Positions 1-9,832 are shown, counted from the stretch's first letter. The stretch: DNA of 64,000 bases from JAFNAG01 sp963739235 (GCA_963739235.1 CAVTZY010000039.1:1-64000), one strand, 5' to 3'. The notes: a model not told the origin generated them from the letters alone. Program-made: numbers and translations.

Positions 1-1188
1 GAAGAGCGGCTCCCACGCCTTGATCTTGTCAAATACCGCACCCTTTGCGCCAATCCCGATGCCGAGCGGGAGGAATCCGCCTCGATCCGATTCCACGGCA
101 GCCAAATGCCGTTCACCTTTACGATTTTCTGATCGCGCATAATCGCGGCCGCCCGTGCCGCCGTTTTCTTCATCCATGTACAAGACCACACGGAGGGTCT
201 TCCAGGGCTTCAGTCCCAGTTCACGGATCAGCCGCAACGCCTCGACAGATTGGGCGCAACCTGCGCCATCATCATGCGCACCCTCGCTGAGGTCCCAACT
301 GTCCAGGTGTCCGCCGACAACAATAACCTCCTCCGGCTTTTCGGTGCCCCGGATTTCGCCGAGGACATTGTGGGAGGTGACCGGCGGCAGCGTCTGGCAT
401 AACGTCTTCACATAAAATCGCGTATCGGGATCCTGTTTCAGCAGTTGGCCGAGCCGGTCCGCGGCGTGTGTGGAAATGGCGACGGCCGGCACTTTGGGCA
501 CGCCTGGTTCGTACGCCATGGTCCCGGTGTGGGGGTAATCGTTAATCTCGAGAGTCAGTGAACGAACCATCGCAGCGACGCCCCCTGCTTTTGCGGCTTC
601 CGTCGCACCCGAAGTTCTTAGGCCTGCGACCGCCCCGTAGGCCTGAAAGGTATCCAGAAATGTGGGATCCATGGGACGGTTGAAGAAGATGATTTTCCCC
701 CGGGCTTGATCGCCCGCCTGTTTGACTCCTCCACTGACCTGACCTCGAGCACGCCGGCCGTGATGCCCCCTTTAGGCGTGGCGATGCTGCTGCCCAAGGC
801 CCGCACCGGCACGGTGATGCTACCGAACTTTTTCGAAAGGATGCGTCCTTCTTCTTTCTCTCCCCGGATCCAGTGACTCACGGTCGTCGGTTCCGTGCGG
901 ACATTTTCCAGGCCGAGATCCTGCATGTATTTGACCATTAAGCCGACTGCCGCCCTCAGCCTGAGGCGAACCGGTCAGCCTCGGACCCGCGTCGAGAATC
1001 CTGGCCAGCGCTGCGTACGCGCCCTGTTCCTGGAGGCCCTTCTTCAAAAGCCTGGCGGCCGTTTCTTCATAGGCAGTCCCCGCTTGCCGCGCCATGACCC
1101 GGGGCACGAAGCAGGCAATGATCAGCACGAGGTTTACCCCCGGGAGGAAATACGGTTTCCGCTCTGCCCAATGTGTTCGATACTTCAC
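1..1188 (-). pseudogene. M28 family metallopeptidase, frameshifted and cut by the window start
   Basis: Reading leftward from a GTG at 1188 (preceded by GGAGGAAACC) the protein has an N-terminal hydrophobic segment (LVLIIACFV), a PA-like middle part and an M28 zinc-peptidase core. The catalytic motifs are visible: GGHLDSWD, AHDDGAGC, MDEENGG and ESDRGG, which carry the usual H/D, D, E-E and D metal and acid/base residues. The frame changes near 945 and again near 700, and the C-terminus lies beyond position 1. Family knowledge suggests a secreted or periplasmic aminopeptidase or carboxypeptidase acting on peptides. Sequence on both sides of each shift remains well conserved, so sequencing error is as likely as true inactivation. 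Confidence 0.82.
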
Positions 1189-1207
1189 GGTTTCCTCCGC
1201 CGCTGAA

Positions 1208-1223
1208 AATTTCGGGGACAGGC
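1208..1223. repeat. single REP-like arm (AATTTCGGGGACAGGC)
   Basis: This 16-base sequence is identical to the outer arms of the palindromic elements at 9718-9816 and close to those at 3400-3490 and 13645-13806. Here only one arm is seen, followed by GCGAATGGCGCTTAG, whose reverse complement (CTAAGCGCCATTCG) resembles CTAAGTGCCATTCG just before the copy at 3400. It lies 20 bases upstream of the M28 peptidase start. Confidence 0.6.
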
Positions 1224-1288
1224 GCGAATGGCGCTTAGTTAAGAATGCCCCAATCACCTGTTAGTCCCGCCAAATCAAGTGATTAATC

Positions 1289-1460
1289 CCTGAAGGGGCG
1301 GGGCAGCAAAGCCCAGGGCGTGAGCCCTGGGATCATGGTAATCCGGGAACCCAGCCCTGAAAGGGCGACGCAGCCTGCGCCGCCCTTTCAGGGCTGATTC
1401 CTTGCCAAACGTCAGCTCCCAGGGCTTGCGCCCTGGGCTTTGCTGCTGGACCCTTTCAGG
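1289..1460. repeat. nested multi-hairpin intergenic repeat
   Basis: The outer arms 1289-1332 and 1417-1460 are near-perfect reverse complements and each itself contains a smaller palindrome (AGCCCAGGGCGTGAGCCCTGG on one side, split here by a 4-base loop). Between them 1352-1396 forms another palindrome with CAGCCCTGAAAGGGCG and CGCCCTTTCAGGGCTG arms. The whole could fold as a cruciform with three hairpins. It has no coding capacity; it resembles the dispersed palindromic repeats of large environmental genomes. It sits between the M28 gene and the insertion sequence. Confidence 0.7.
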
Positions 1461-1484
1461 ATCCCAACTGAAATCCTTATCTAA

Positions 1485-1515
1485 GCGCCTGCGCAAAAAT
1501 AACTTCACATTCTGC
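1485..1515 (+). repeat. ISAzo13-type terminal inverted repeat, transposase 3' side
   Basis: Begins GCGCCTGCGCAAAAATAACT and is an exact reverse complement of 3358-3388. It overlaps the last codons of the transposase, whose stop lies at 1505. Confidence 0.9.
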
Positions 1516-2461
1516 TCGGCGTCAACGTGTAATTCCATGCCGGTAGCGTCTTGTGGCCGGCAAGCATGAGCCGCTTCATCTCTACGTTGGAGATCTCTTC
1601 GCCCTTTTCATAACGCTTCAGTGACAACCAGGCGTTGACCTTCAATCCGCCCGAGGTAGTAGTCGAGTGAATATACTTGATCACAGTCTCATAGCTTTCC
1701 AGCGGCTTGCCTGCCCAGTTCTTGCTAATCTGGGAAAACAGGCGGTGCTCGATCGGATTCCATTTTGATGCGCCAGGCGGATAATGACAGACGGTCACCT
1801 TCAGCCCGTAAGGATTGCAGAACCGGTGTTGCAGGTGATACTTCCATCCACGCGCACGGGCGCTGTTGCCGCCGCCACAGTCTGCCAAGATCAGGAGTTC
1901 ATCTGCATCAGGATAGATACTGCCGCCCCGACTTTTCCACCAGGAAACGATTGCGTCCACTGCGAAGGCGGGCGTTTCGGTGCTGGTCCCGACCACCACG
2001 AAACCATGATTGGTCCGCGTATCGTAGATGCCATAGGGAATCGCCATCCCCTCGGCATCGCTGCGGAAGTCGTGGTCGTTGACGATCTGCGGTTCGCGTT
2101 GCCACGACACCCCGGGATTCTTGAAGGCCCCGACCATCTCCTTCTTTTTCGCGTCCACGCTGATGACAGGCTTTCCGTTGGAGGAGAACTCCTCCCTTTT
2201 CCGGCCGATGTATAAAAACTGCTGGTTTCGTACCCGGCGGGGCGGCGGATTCTTGTTCCCTGACTCCAGTCTCTTGTGGTTCACGCGCAAGGAGAACCCC
2301 ATCCGCTTCAACAACCGGCGCACCGTGTTGGCACTAACACGGATCTGCAGCCGACGCAGTTCTCGAGCGATTTTCCTGGTTGTCCTTCGGGTCCACTTCA
2401 GACCCTTCATCGGATCGCCAGCCGTTTCGTGTTTGAGCAGGTCCGAAATGCATGCGATCAC
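1505..2461 (-). CDS. ISAzo13 family transposase, DDE catalytic part
   Basis: Catalyses cut and join of the insertion sequence ends. The 318-residue frame carries the DDE_Tnp_ISAZ013 (Rhodopirellula-type) domain: VISVDAKKKE holds the first Asp, ILADCGGGN the second Asp, and KWNPIEHRLFS the Glu. It begins with a GTG (VIACISDLL) that overlaps the stop of the upstream frame, and no good ribosome binding site precedes it. The preceding frame ends with the N-terminal helix-turn-helix part that family members normally carry in the same polypeptide (DEKQRRVYAGLEAQKLGYGG). The natural product is therefore probably a roughly 565-residue fusion made by -1 slippage at 2470-2477. Confidence 0.9.
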   Translation of the reverse strand: MIACISDLLKHETAGDPMKGLKWTRRTTRKIARELRRLQIRVSANTVRRLLKRMGFSLRVNHKRLESGNKNPPPRRVRNQQFLYIGRKREEFSSNGKPVISVDAKKKEMVGAFKNPGVSWQREPQIVNDHDFRSDAEGMAIPYGIYDTRTNHGFVVVGTSTETPAFAVDAIVSWWKSRGGSIYPDADELLILADCGGGNSARARGWKYHLQHRFCNPYGLKVTVCHYPPGASKWNPIEHRLFSQISKNWAGKPLESYETVIKYIHSTTTSGGLKVNAWLSLKRYEKGEEISNVEMKRLMLAGHKTLPAWNYTLTPSRM

Positions 2462-3210
2462 TTCCGGCGTTTTTTTTCCGCAGCCGGGCGCCCACCGCCC
2501 TGACGGCGAATCCTTTCCCGCTGGACACGGTCTCCAAAGAGCTCCCGGCGCCCACGCGACACTGTGTGCACGTCCAACCCCAGAAAGTCCGCAATCTTGA
2601 TATCGCCGCCGTATCCGAGCTTCTGGGCCTCCAAGCCCGCATACACCCGCCTCTGTTTCTCATCCAGCAAGCTGAAAAACAGAATGATCGCGGCCTTCAT
2701 TTCCGGCGCCAGCCCTTCGCCCGCCGCCGAGTCGCCCACCTCCAGCGCACCCGCCGGACTCTGGCGGCGCAGCCATTGCTCGCGCCGTACCCCAGGCTCA
2801 GTAGAAAAGTGCACAAGGACGCCGCCGATTTCCTCGCGGGCAATTTGCCCTCGACGGTACAGCACCAGAAGCGATTCCTTGACCTCGACATTCAGTAGCG
2901 CCTGCAATTCCCCGGCGGTAAGCCCAGCATCGGAATCGTTCACAAACCGCCGGGCGGTGGTGAGCAGGCTGCCGTCGCGCGAAAACCATACGGCGCGGCA
3001 AGTCCAGAGACCTCGCTCGTCGAACCGGGGAATGTTCACCAGCGTGTAGTATCTCCCGCGGTGCGAATAGCTCGTGCGGTAGCCTAACGCCTTGAGCTTT
3101 CGAAACACGGTCATGGTAGCCATGCTTCCCAAAGCTTGCTTCAGCTCCGGGAGCGTGGCAATCCTCTCTTGATGCAGGAAGGATCGAAGGACATTCGGAT
3201 CAAATACCAT
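2458..3210 (-). CDS. winged-helix protein plus transposase N-terminus (IS first frame)
   Basis: 250 residues. Residues 1-160 look like a DNA-binding winged-helix protein (TVFRKLKALGYRTSYSHRGR, then FDERGLWTCRAVWFSRDG). Residues 165-250 match the usual N-terminal region of ISAzo13 transposases, ending in GGGRPAAEKKRRK. The stop TGA overlaps the first codons of the downstream frame. AGGAGG stands 13 bases before the ATG at 3210. The first part could bind the terminal repeats or repress the promoter; the inverted repeat 3211-3258 directly upstream is a possible target. Assignment of the first part to a named family is inference. Confidence 0.8.
   Translation of the reverse strand: MVFDPNVLRSFLHQERIATLPELKQALGSMATMTVFRKLKALGYRTSYSHRGRYYTLVNIPRFDERGLWTCRAVWFSRDGSLLTTARRFVNDSDAGLTAGELQALLNVEVKESLLVLYRRGQIAREEIGGVLVHFSTEPGVRREQWLRRQSPAGALEVGDSAAGEGLAPEMKAAIILFFSLLDEKQRRVYAGLEAQKLGYGGDIKIADFLGLDVHTVSRGRRELFGDRVQRERIRRQGGGRPAAEKKRRK
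2470..2477 (-). promoter_or_regulatory. A8 slippery site for -1 ribosomal frameshift
   Basis: On the minus strand the codons read GCG GAA AAA AAA CGC CGG AAG TGA. Slipping back one base on the A8 run gives AEKK-TPEVIACISDLL, which continues in the transposase frame and restores the protein expected for the family. The site lies 10 bases before the zero-frame stop. Confidence 0.7.
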
Positions 3211-3258
3211 GTGGTATAGTTCCTCCTGAAAAGAGTCTACCAGGACGAATTATACCAC
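3211..3258. promoter_or_regulatory. operator-like inverted repeat over the IS start
   Basis: GTGGTATAGTTC (3211-3222) and GAATTATACCAC (3247-3258) match at 11 of 12 positions as an inverted repeat. The AGGAGG ribosome binding site of the first IS frame (3223-3228 on the minus strand) lies between the arms. The repeat could be an operator for the winged-helix product, or an RNA hairpin hiding the ribosome binding site. Confidence 0.45.
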
Positions 3259-3357
3259 ACCCATGATTCCCAACCATCTCATAAATTTATTGATAAATGG
3301 CCATTTGATGCCCATAGACGATCAAGATGCGTAAACGACCTTTGGGATAGTTGCTCC

Positions 3358-3388
3358 GCAGAATGTGAAGTTATTTTTGCGCAGGCGC
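3358..3388 (-). repeat. ISAzo13-type terminal inverted repeat, promoter side
   Basis: Exact 31-base reverse complement of 1485-1515. The outer end is followed by TAA, matching the TAA outside the other end. Confidence 0.9.
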
Positions 3389-3399
3389 TAAGTGCCATT

Positions 3400-3490
3400 C
3401 GGGACAGGCACCATAACCTCGAAATTCCACTGAGACCATTTTCCGCCAATCTCGCATGATTTCGAGGTGATGGCGCCTGTCCCCGAAATT
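3400..3490. repeat. REPIN-like palindrome, copy next to the IS
   Basis: Arms GGGACAGGCACCATAACCTC (continuing to GAAAT, 3401-3425) and ATTTCGAGGTGATGGCGCCT (continuing to GTCCCC, 3459-3484) are reverse complements with two differences, separated by 33 bases. Same family as 13645-13806, and the outer arm is shared with 9718-9816 and 1208-1223. It lies just downstream of the sigma factor gene. Confidence 0.75.
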
Positions 3491-3520
3491 CCGTCCTTAC
3501 GATGTCAATCCTGATCCAGC

Positions 3521-4147
3521 TCACCGGCCGGGGTTCGAGATCCCCAGATCCAGCAGCAGCTTGCGCAATCGTTCCACGGCTCGGATATACCGTTTGCTGG
3601 CGGCAGCCTCTGTGATCTGGAGCAGCTGCGCCATATCACGCGCGCTGAGCTGTTCAAAATGTCGCCAGAGTATCAGGTCTCGTTCATCGTCGTCGAGCTG
3701 CCCGAGCGCCATGCGCAATCGCTCGGCCAGCTCAACCTTGGCGAGCTCCTGGCTCGGAGAAGGTCCGCGGCCCATAATGCCGCTCACGAACGCTGCCGAG
3801 CTGTCGACCGGCATGAGCGGCACCTCGTGATGCACGGTGCGCTTTTCGGCTCCGAGGTGGCGGCGGTGCAGCCCGAGCACTTTTTCCCGCGCGATCCAGT
3901 GGAGCCACAGATAGAAAGGCATCCCCTTCTGCTGGAGATATTTCGGCAGCCGATTAAAGGCCTCCATGTAGGTTTCCTGCAGGACATCTGAAGCATCCAC
4001 CCTTGCCGCTACGCGCCGGTCGATCCTCATGGCGATCGCCCGCCGCAACCGTGCCCGATGCCGCTTGAAGAGTTCCTCGAAAGCAGCCTGGTCGCCGCCT
4101 CTGGCTCGCTCGAGAAGCCGCTGTGTCTCGATGAGATCACCGCTCAT
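3521..4147 (-). CDS. ECF-type RNA polymerase sigma factor
   Basis: 208 residues, a usual ECF length. Region 2 covers about residues 25-95 (DQAAFEELFKRHRARLRR, then DASDVLQETYMEAFNRL and FYLWLHWIAREKVLGLHRRH). Region 4 covers about 140-200 (LDDDERDLILWRHFEQLSARDMAQLL plus the recognition helix EAAASKRYIRAVERL). The phrase DASDVLQETY and the layout resemble the ECF sigma factors common in Planctomycetes and Acidobacteria. The ATG at 4147 follows GAGGAATCATC. It redirects RNA polymerase to a small regulon. No anti-sigma factor gene is next to it; serine/threonine kinases elsewhere in the window are a possible input, but that is inference. Confidence 0.9.
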   Translation of the reverse strand: MSGDLIETQRLLERARGGDQAAFEELFKRHRARLRRAIAMRIDRRVAARVDASDVLQETYMEAFNRLPKYLQQKGMPFYLWLHWIAREKVLGLHRRHLGAEKRTVHHEVPLMPVDSSAAFVSGIMGRGPSPSQELAKVELAERLRMALGQLDDDERDLILWRHFEQLSARDMAQLLQITEAAASKRYIRAVERLRKLLLDLGISNPGR

Positions 4148-4266
4148 GATGATTCCTCGCCATATGAACTGCCCGGGGATGTGGGGGTAAGTATACTCCT
4201 GTTCGGCGCTGATGGCTCGTGGTCAGCAAACCTTCCACATTTGGAAAACTGTTCATCTTCCGGAAT

Positions 4267-4542
4267 ATGGATAACTTTATTGACCGCTGGCGCAACGTCA
4301 ATAGCGGTCCGACGAATACATATGTCCAGGCAATGGCCGTCGACCCGTAAGACCCGACTGCGGTGTTTGCCGGCACTGGTGCAGGCGGTGTCCTCAGGCG
4401 GGTTTTGGGGGAGACGCATTATGCTGGTTGGGACGGGAGAGGTTATATCGCCGTGTGGAGGCCGGGGAGCGGAATCCGGTACTCCCTGCCTGGAGCCTTC
4501 CCTCCAGATTCACCAGTAGTTGGTGGGCGATTCCGATCATGA
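4267..4542 (+). pseudogene. remnant of a BNR/Asp-box beta-propeller protein
   Basis: The translation begins MDNFIDRWRNVNSGPTNTYV, followed by QAMAVDP, a stop at 4348-4350, then DPTAVFAGTGAGGV. This matches one blade of the sortilin/BNR-type propeller repeat (W..vnsGLtn..V.alavDP.dPttvfAGT.gGGvf) found in secreted acidobacterial proteins. Only about one repeat survives, with an in-frame stop and no start signal. Reads as a decayed fragment. Confidence 0.6.
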
Positions 4543-5230
4543 TCTTTGGCGTTGGATTCTCTGATTTCCGGCACCCTAATATGAGTCGGCTATTCCAAAA
4601 AACATTATTTGCTGACTGACAATTGTCTGATCCTGTCTACCAAATGCAGTCTTACTACCCAAGAAAACGAGCCGGCGGCGCACACGAGCTGTCCATCGTA
4701 TATGCGCGGTCTTGTTGGATTTGAGTATTTTGGCCTGCTGACACCGAATTGGATGTGGCAGGGACGGCTTTGGTCCAAGGGCGCGTCTTCAAAGGAGCCT
4801 CTTATGACGGACGATTCGCCTCCTTTCAACTTGCTTTGCGGTCCTCGACCGCACCTGCAAACCGGTCCCGGGATATTTCAGCAAACTCTTGTCCTCCACC
4901 CATGCTATCCTTTGTACCGCGCTATAAAGCGAGTTCACCCGGACCATCCGGTTGTTCGCGATCCCCGGCATGCGGGTCATCACAAAGGAACGGAACCATC
5001 CGGATGGGTTGCGTAATTGCTCCGCCCTCAAATTGCTGAATCCCATTTGACCCCGATGCAAACGCGAAACGGCGTCTGAGGCCGCAAGTTTCGGGTCACT
5101 CCTAAACTGGCGGAAGGACTGTAATGTCGCGGAATCAAGAGACATTGATTCCGCCCCGCTGTAGATTTGTCCACAATTCGCCGGGACTGCAGTTACTTTG
5201 AGGGGAGAATAAATCACAGGAGGGTGATAC
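4543..5230. other. intergenic, no gene recognised
   Basis: 688 bases. Open frames on both strands are short, lack ribosome binding sites and match nothing recognised. AGGAGGGTGATAC near the right end serves the next gene. Confidence 0.5.
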
Positions 5231-8200
5231 TTGTATCAATCTTGGTCTCATCCTGTTCTCGACAGGTCGTTTAAGTTGACGGGGGGACGCCGGCAAAACC
5301 ACCGGGAAAATCCAAGTCGCGCCGCTTCGGGCCGCTTCGTCGGCATCGATGTCGGCGCCGAGACGATCAAGGTGGTCGAGTTGGTCCGGCAGGGCGACGC
5401 GTTGGTCTGCGGTGCGCGCGGCAGACGGCTCATCGAGCACGGCAAAGAACCCGGCGCGCGCCTCCTGGAGAGCGCTGCGCGATTGGGATTGGGATAGCGT
5501 GGCAGGCGCCGCGGTCAGCGGGCGCATGAGCCGGCAGGTCAACCTGCCGCGCGTCCCGACCAAGCAGGCCCAGGCGCGCGGCTACCGCTTCCTTTTCGGC
5601 GAGCAGCCGGCCACCGATCGTCTCCATCGGCAGCCACGGTTTCTCGGTGCTCGAACTGCGCGCCAACGGCCTCGAAGTCTTCCGCGAGAACAGCCGCTGT
5701 TCCCAGGGCACCGGCAATTTCCTCCGCCAGCTCGTCGAGCGATTTTCACTCGACATCGAGGAGGCCAGCGAACTGTGCGCCGACGTCGAGAAGCCCGCGC
5801 CGCTCTCCGGCCGCTGCCCGGTCATCCTCAAGACCGACATGACGCACCTCGCCAACAAGGGCGAGGACCGCGCGCGCATCCTGGCCGGGCTGTTCGACGC
5901 CGTCTGCGAAAACGTCCTGGTGCTGATCAAGCCCGGCATCAGCCCGCCCGACGTCTGCCTGATCGGCGGCGTCAGCCGCTCGCGCCGCGATCCAGAACAC
6001 CTTCCGCGCGTTCGCTCGCGAAAGCTAGGCATGACGCTGATGCCGCTCGACGGAGACGACGCGCTGTTTCTTCGAAGCGCTGGGTGCTGCCGTTCGTGGC
6101 CGCGGAGCGTGAGGGCGCGGTGCCGCCGCTGGATGCCATTGCTGCCCCCGCGACCGAAGCCCAGCTGGAACGCGTCGCCGCCCTGCGGACTCGCTGCGCC
6201 TGGTGCGCCGCATGGCTGCCCGGCCGCCGGCGCCCAGCGCAATGGCAAGCCCGCCGACCTGATCCTCGGCTTCGACATCGGCTCCACCGGCTCGAAGGTC
6301 GTGGCGCTGGATGCCGAATCGCAGGAAAGCCGTCTGGGAAGGCTACCGCCGCACGCCGGCGATCCCGTCGGCGCCGCGCAGGCGCTGCTGCGGCAGTTTG
6401 TCGGACGACAACACGCAGCTCAAGTCCATCCGCGCCCTGGGCGTCACGGGCAGCGGGCGCGAAATCGTCGGCTCGCTCATGGCCACCTGCTACGGCAAGG
6501 ACGCCGTGTTCGTCCTGAACGAGATCGCCGCCCACGCCGAGGGCGCGCTCCACTACGATCCGCGCGTGGACACGATCTTCGAGATCGGCGGGCAGGACGC
6601 CAAATACATCCGGCTCGCCGACGGCCGGGTGGTCGACTGCGCGATGAACGAGGCGTGCAGCGCGGGCACCGGCTCGTTCATCGAGGAGCAGGGCCGCAAG
6701 TTCCCGGGCATCCGGGACGTCGCGCAGCTCGGCCAGCGAGGCGCTCGCGCGCCGCCGCGGCGTGTCGCTGGGCCAGCACTGCTCGGTGTTCATGGCCGAG
6801 ATCATCGACGAGGCCGTCGCGGCCGGCGTCGAGCAGCGCGAGATCATCGCCGGCCTCTACGACTCGATCATCCAGAACTACCTGCACCGCGTGAAGGGCA
6901 ACCGCTCGGTCGGCCAGGTGATTTTCTGCCAGGGCATGCCGTTCTCCGCGGATGCGCTGGCGGCGGCGGTGGCGCGGCAGACCGGCAGCGAGGTGATCAT
7001 CCCGCCCAATCCCGGGCACGGTGGGCGCGCTGGGCATCGCGCTTGCTGACGCGGCGCGAGTTGCCGTGGGCCGAAGGGCGAGTCCGCTCGACCCGGCGCG
7101 GTTCCTCGGCGCGCGCATCGAGCAGAAGGAGACGTTCATCTGCAAGTCGAACACCGGCTGCGGCGGCGCGGGCAACAAATGCCGCATCGATAGCATCCGC
7201 ACGGTGGTCGGCGGAGCAGCGCCAGCGGTTCACTTGGGGCGGCGGCTGCTCGCTGTACGACAAGGGCACGCGCAAGAGGAAACTGCCCGACCTCGCGCCC
7301 GATCCGTTCCGCGAGCGCGAGGAGCTGGTGAAGGAAATCCTGATTCGCCTTGAGGAATCTCCGTTGTCCTCGAACGACGCATCGGGCCTGGAAGGAGGGG
7401 GCGAAGGAGTACGTGGGCAGGGATGAACCGCGGCGGCGAACGGTCGCACTTGCGGACGAGTTCATGCTCAAGGGCTTGTTCCCGTTCTTCGCCACGTTTC
7501 TCCACGAACTGGGTTTCGACCTGTTCGTGCCCGACAGGCGCCGACCACGCGGCGCTCAAGCGCGGCATCCAGGAAGCCAACGTGCCGTTTTGCGCGCCGA
7601 TGCAGCTGTTCCACGGCCTGGCCGGCAAGATGGCGGACGAGCCGTGCGATTTTCTCTTCGTGCCGATGGTCCGTGGGGTGCCACGCAGCGCTGGCGAGCC
7701 GCACGCCAATGTCTGCCCCATCGTGCAGGCCAGCCCTGACATGTTGCGCTGGGATCTTCGGCAAAAGCTCGCCGGCCGACTCGTGTCGCCGGTCATCAAC
7801 ATGGGCGCGGGCAACCTGGAATCCGCGGAATTCCTGGAGAGCTGTCGGGGAGTCGCCGTGGCTTCGGCGTGCAACGGCGGCCGCTGGCGCGAGGCCCACC
7901 GCGCTGGCGGCGAGCATGCCAAGCCGAGTTCGAGCGGCGCTGCCGGGAGATCGGCCGGCGCGCGCTGGATTTCTGCGCAGAGCGCGGCCTCGTGCCGGTC
8001 GTCGTGCTGGGCCGGCCCTACACGATTTACAACAAGTGTGCTGAACTCGAACGTGCCGGCATTGCTGCGCGAGCAGGGCGCCATCGGCATCCCGGTGGAC
8101 TGCTATCCGGTCGACGCGGACACGCCGGTGTTCGACGACATGTACTGGGGCTACGGCCAGCGCATTCTGCGCGCCGCGCACCAGGTGCGCCAGACCCCGG

Positions 8201-9718
8201 GCGTCTACAGCCTCTTTTGCAGCAACTACGCCTGCGGGCCCGACAGCTTCAGCCTGCACTTCTACAGCTACATCATGGAGGGCAAGCCGTTCGCCATCAT
8301 CGAGACCGACGGCCACTCGGGCGACGCCGGCACCAAGACCCGCGTCGAGGCCTTTCTCCATTGCGTCGAGCAGGATCGTCGCCACAACGCGCCGCCGCGC
8401 ACTCCCAACGATCTGCGCCATGTCCAGGTGGGCGAGTTGCGGCTGAGGGACTTTGGCCGGGACGAGCGTTTTCTGTTGCCGGTGCTGGGTCGAGACTTCC
8501 GGAGTGGTCAATGCGTGCTTGCGCGGGCGCGGCTTTGCGGCCGAAACCCTGCCCGCGCCGGACCATGAGAGCCTTCGCCTGGGCCGCCGCCACACTTCCG
8601 GCAAGGAATGCGTGCCGATGTGCATGACGCTGGGCTCTTTCCTCAAACGCATCGAGCCGGCGAAATCGGGCCGCGAACGTTTCGTGCTCCTGCTGCCCCG
8701 CAGCTGCGGCCCGTGTCGGTTCGGGGTTTACAATCTGCTCAACCGGATCACGCTCGACCGGCTCGGCTGGAACGGACGCGTCCGCATCTGGTCTCCGTGC
8801 GAATCAGGGTATTTCGGGGATTTGCCGGCGGGTTTCTCCATCCTTATTTTCAGCGGCTTCATCGCGGTCGAAATGCTGCTGAACGCCTTGCTGGACGTGC
8901 GGCCGGTGGAAACGGATCGCGGCGCCACGAACGCCTTATCTCGGCGTTATCACGATCGCTTGATGCGTCATCTCGAGCGCGCGGCGAGCGGCGATCTTTC
9001 GGCGGCCGCCGGGCTTTGGCAGGTCGCGAGCGGAAATTTGTTCGGCATCAGCCAACTGCTTTCCGAGGCGGCCGCTGAGTTTGCCGCTCTCCGGGGAAAA
9101 GAGAAAAAGCCGACAATACTCCTGGTGGGCGAGATCTATGTGCGCTGCGTGCCCTTTGCCAACGATTTCGTGATCGAGAAACTCGAAGAACGCGGCTGCC
9201 GGGTGCGATTGGCCCCGGTCAGCGAGTGGCTCGAATACGCCGATTACGTCAACCTCCATCGCCGTCCCGCGACGTGGTCCCAGCGCTTCACGGTTTTCGT
9301 CCAGGCTCTTATCCGCAAGCGCACGCAGGCCATCATGCACGCCAAGTTGGGCTGGCCTCCGGCCGCGCCGGTGACATCGTCTCTGGCAGCCGCCGCGCCA
9401 TATATCCGACAAGATCTGGAAGGCGAGGCCGTCATCACCGTCGGCACGGCCCTGCACGAATGGCGCCTGGGCGGGATCGATGCTGCGGTCTCTGTCGGCC
9501 CGATGGAATGCATGCCCAACAAGATCGCGGAGGCACAGTTCTTCCATATCGCCGAGAAGGAGGGCCTGCCCTCGCTGACCCTCTCGCTCAATGGCGATCC
9601 GATGAGCCTGGCCACTCTCGACAATTTTGCATTCGAAGTCCAGGAGCGGTTCCAGCGGAGGCAAGGCACACCAACCGCTGCTGCCCCGGGTCTGGCGCTC
9701 CCGGCTCCAGCGGCATGA
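5231..9718 (+). pseudogene. 2-hydroxyacyl-CoA dehydratase activator (BadF/BadG/BcrA/BcrD ATPase, DUF2229), many frameshifts
   Basis: Pieces in all three forward frames add up to one protein of about 1450 residues. In order: a first ASKHA ATPase domain (GIDVGAETIKVVELV, GTGNFLRQL, LIGGVSRSRR), a second ATPase domain (GFDIGSTGSKVV, IFEIGGQDAKYI, NEACSAGTGSFIEEQG, GQHCSVFMAEI), a cysteine-bearing stretch (CKSNTGCGGAGNKCR), then the DUF2229/HgdB-like part (FMLKGLFPFFATFLHEL, LGRPYTIYN, SNYACGPDSF) and an intact C-terminal 400 residues from about 8500. The family uses ATP and a 4Fe-4S cluster to activate radical dehydratases; the large fused form is common in anaerobe-related lineages but its own substrate is unknown. 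TTG at 5231 follows AGGAGGGTGATAC. At least a dozen frame changes occur between 5470 and 8500, while motifs remain intact, which suggests sequence errors. Confidence 0.85.
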
Positions 9719-9816
9719 ATTTCGGGGACAGGCTACTCAACTCCCGAACTCAAATCGCGCCAGGGTATCGATTCGCGCGCCGGAGTTCGGGAGTTGAGTA
9801 GCCTGTCCCCGAAATT
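9718..9816. repeat. perfect 34-base inverted repeat (REPIN-like)
   Basis: 9718-9751 (starts AATTTCGGGGACAGGCTACT) and 9783-9816 are exact reverse complements with a 31-base spacer. It begins on the last base of the activator stop codon and ends 17 bases before the kinase stop, so it separates two convergent genes and could act as a two-way transcription barrier. Outer 16 bases equal those of the other REP-like copies; the inner part differs. Confidence 0.85.
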
Positions 9817-9832
9817 CTTGGCGGCTTTCCGG

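Larger units (their letters stand above)
1485..3388 (-). mobile_element. complete ISAzo13-family insertion sequence, 1904 bp
   Basis: The element is bounded by 31-base perfect inverted repeats (1485-1515 and 3358-3388) and flanked by a TAA on each side (1482-1484 and 3389-3391), a probable 3-base target duplication. It holds two overlapping frames on the minus strand: a winged-helix/N-terminal protein (2458-3210) and the DDE transposase (1505-2461). With intact ends, intact frames and a frameshift signal it may still be active. It interrupts the flank of a REPIN-like palindrome: without the element, TATCTAA would run directly into GTGCCATTCGGGACAGG. Confidence 0.9.

Noticed and set aside
4609..5217. 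Open frames on both strands in the gap before the activator gene
   Set aside because: No ribosome binding site, no recognisable product and biased composition; left as empty intergenic sequence.
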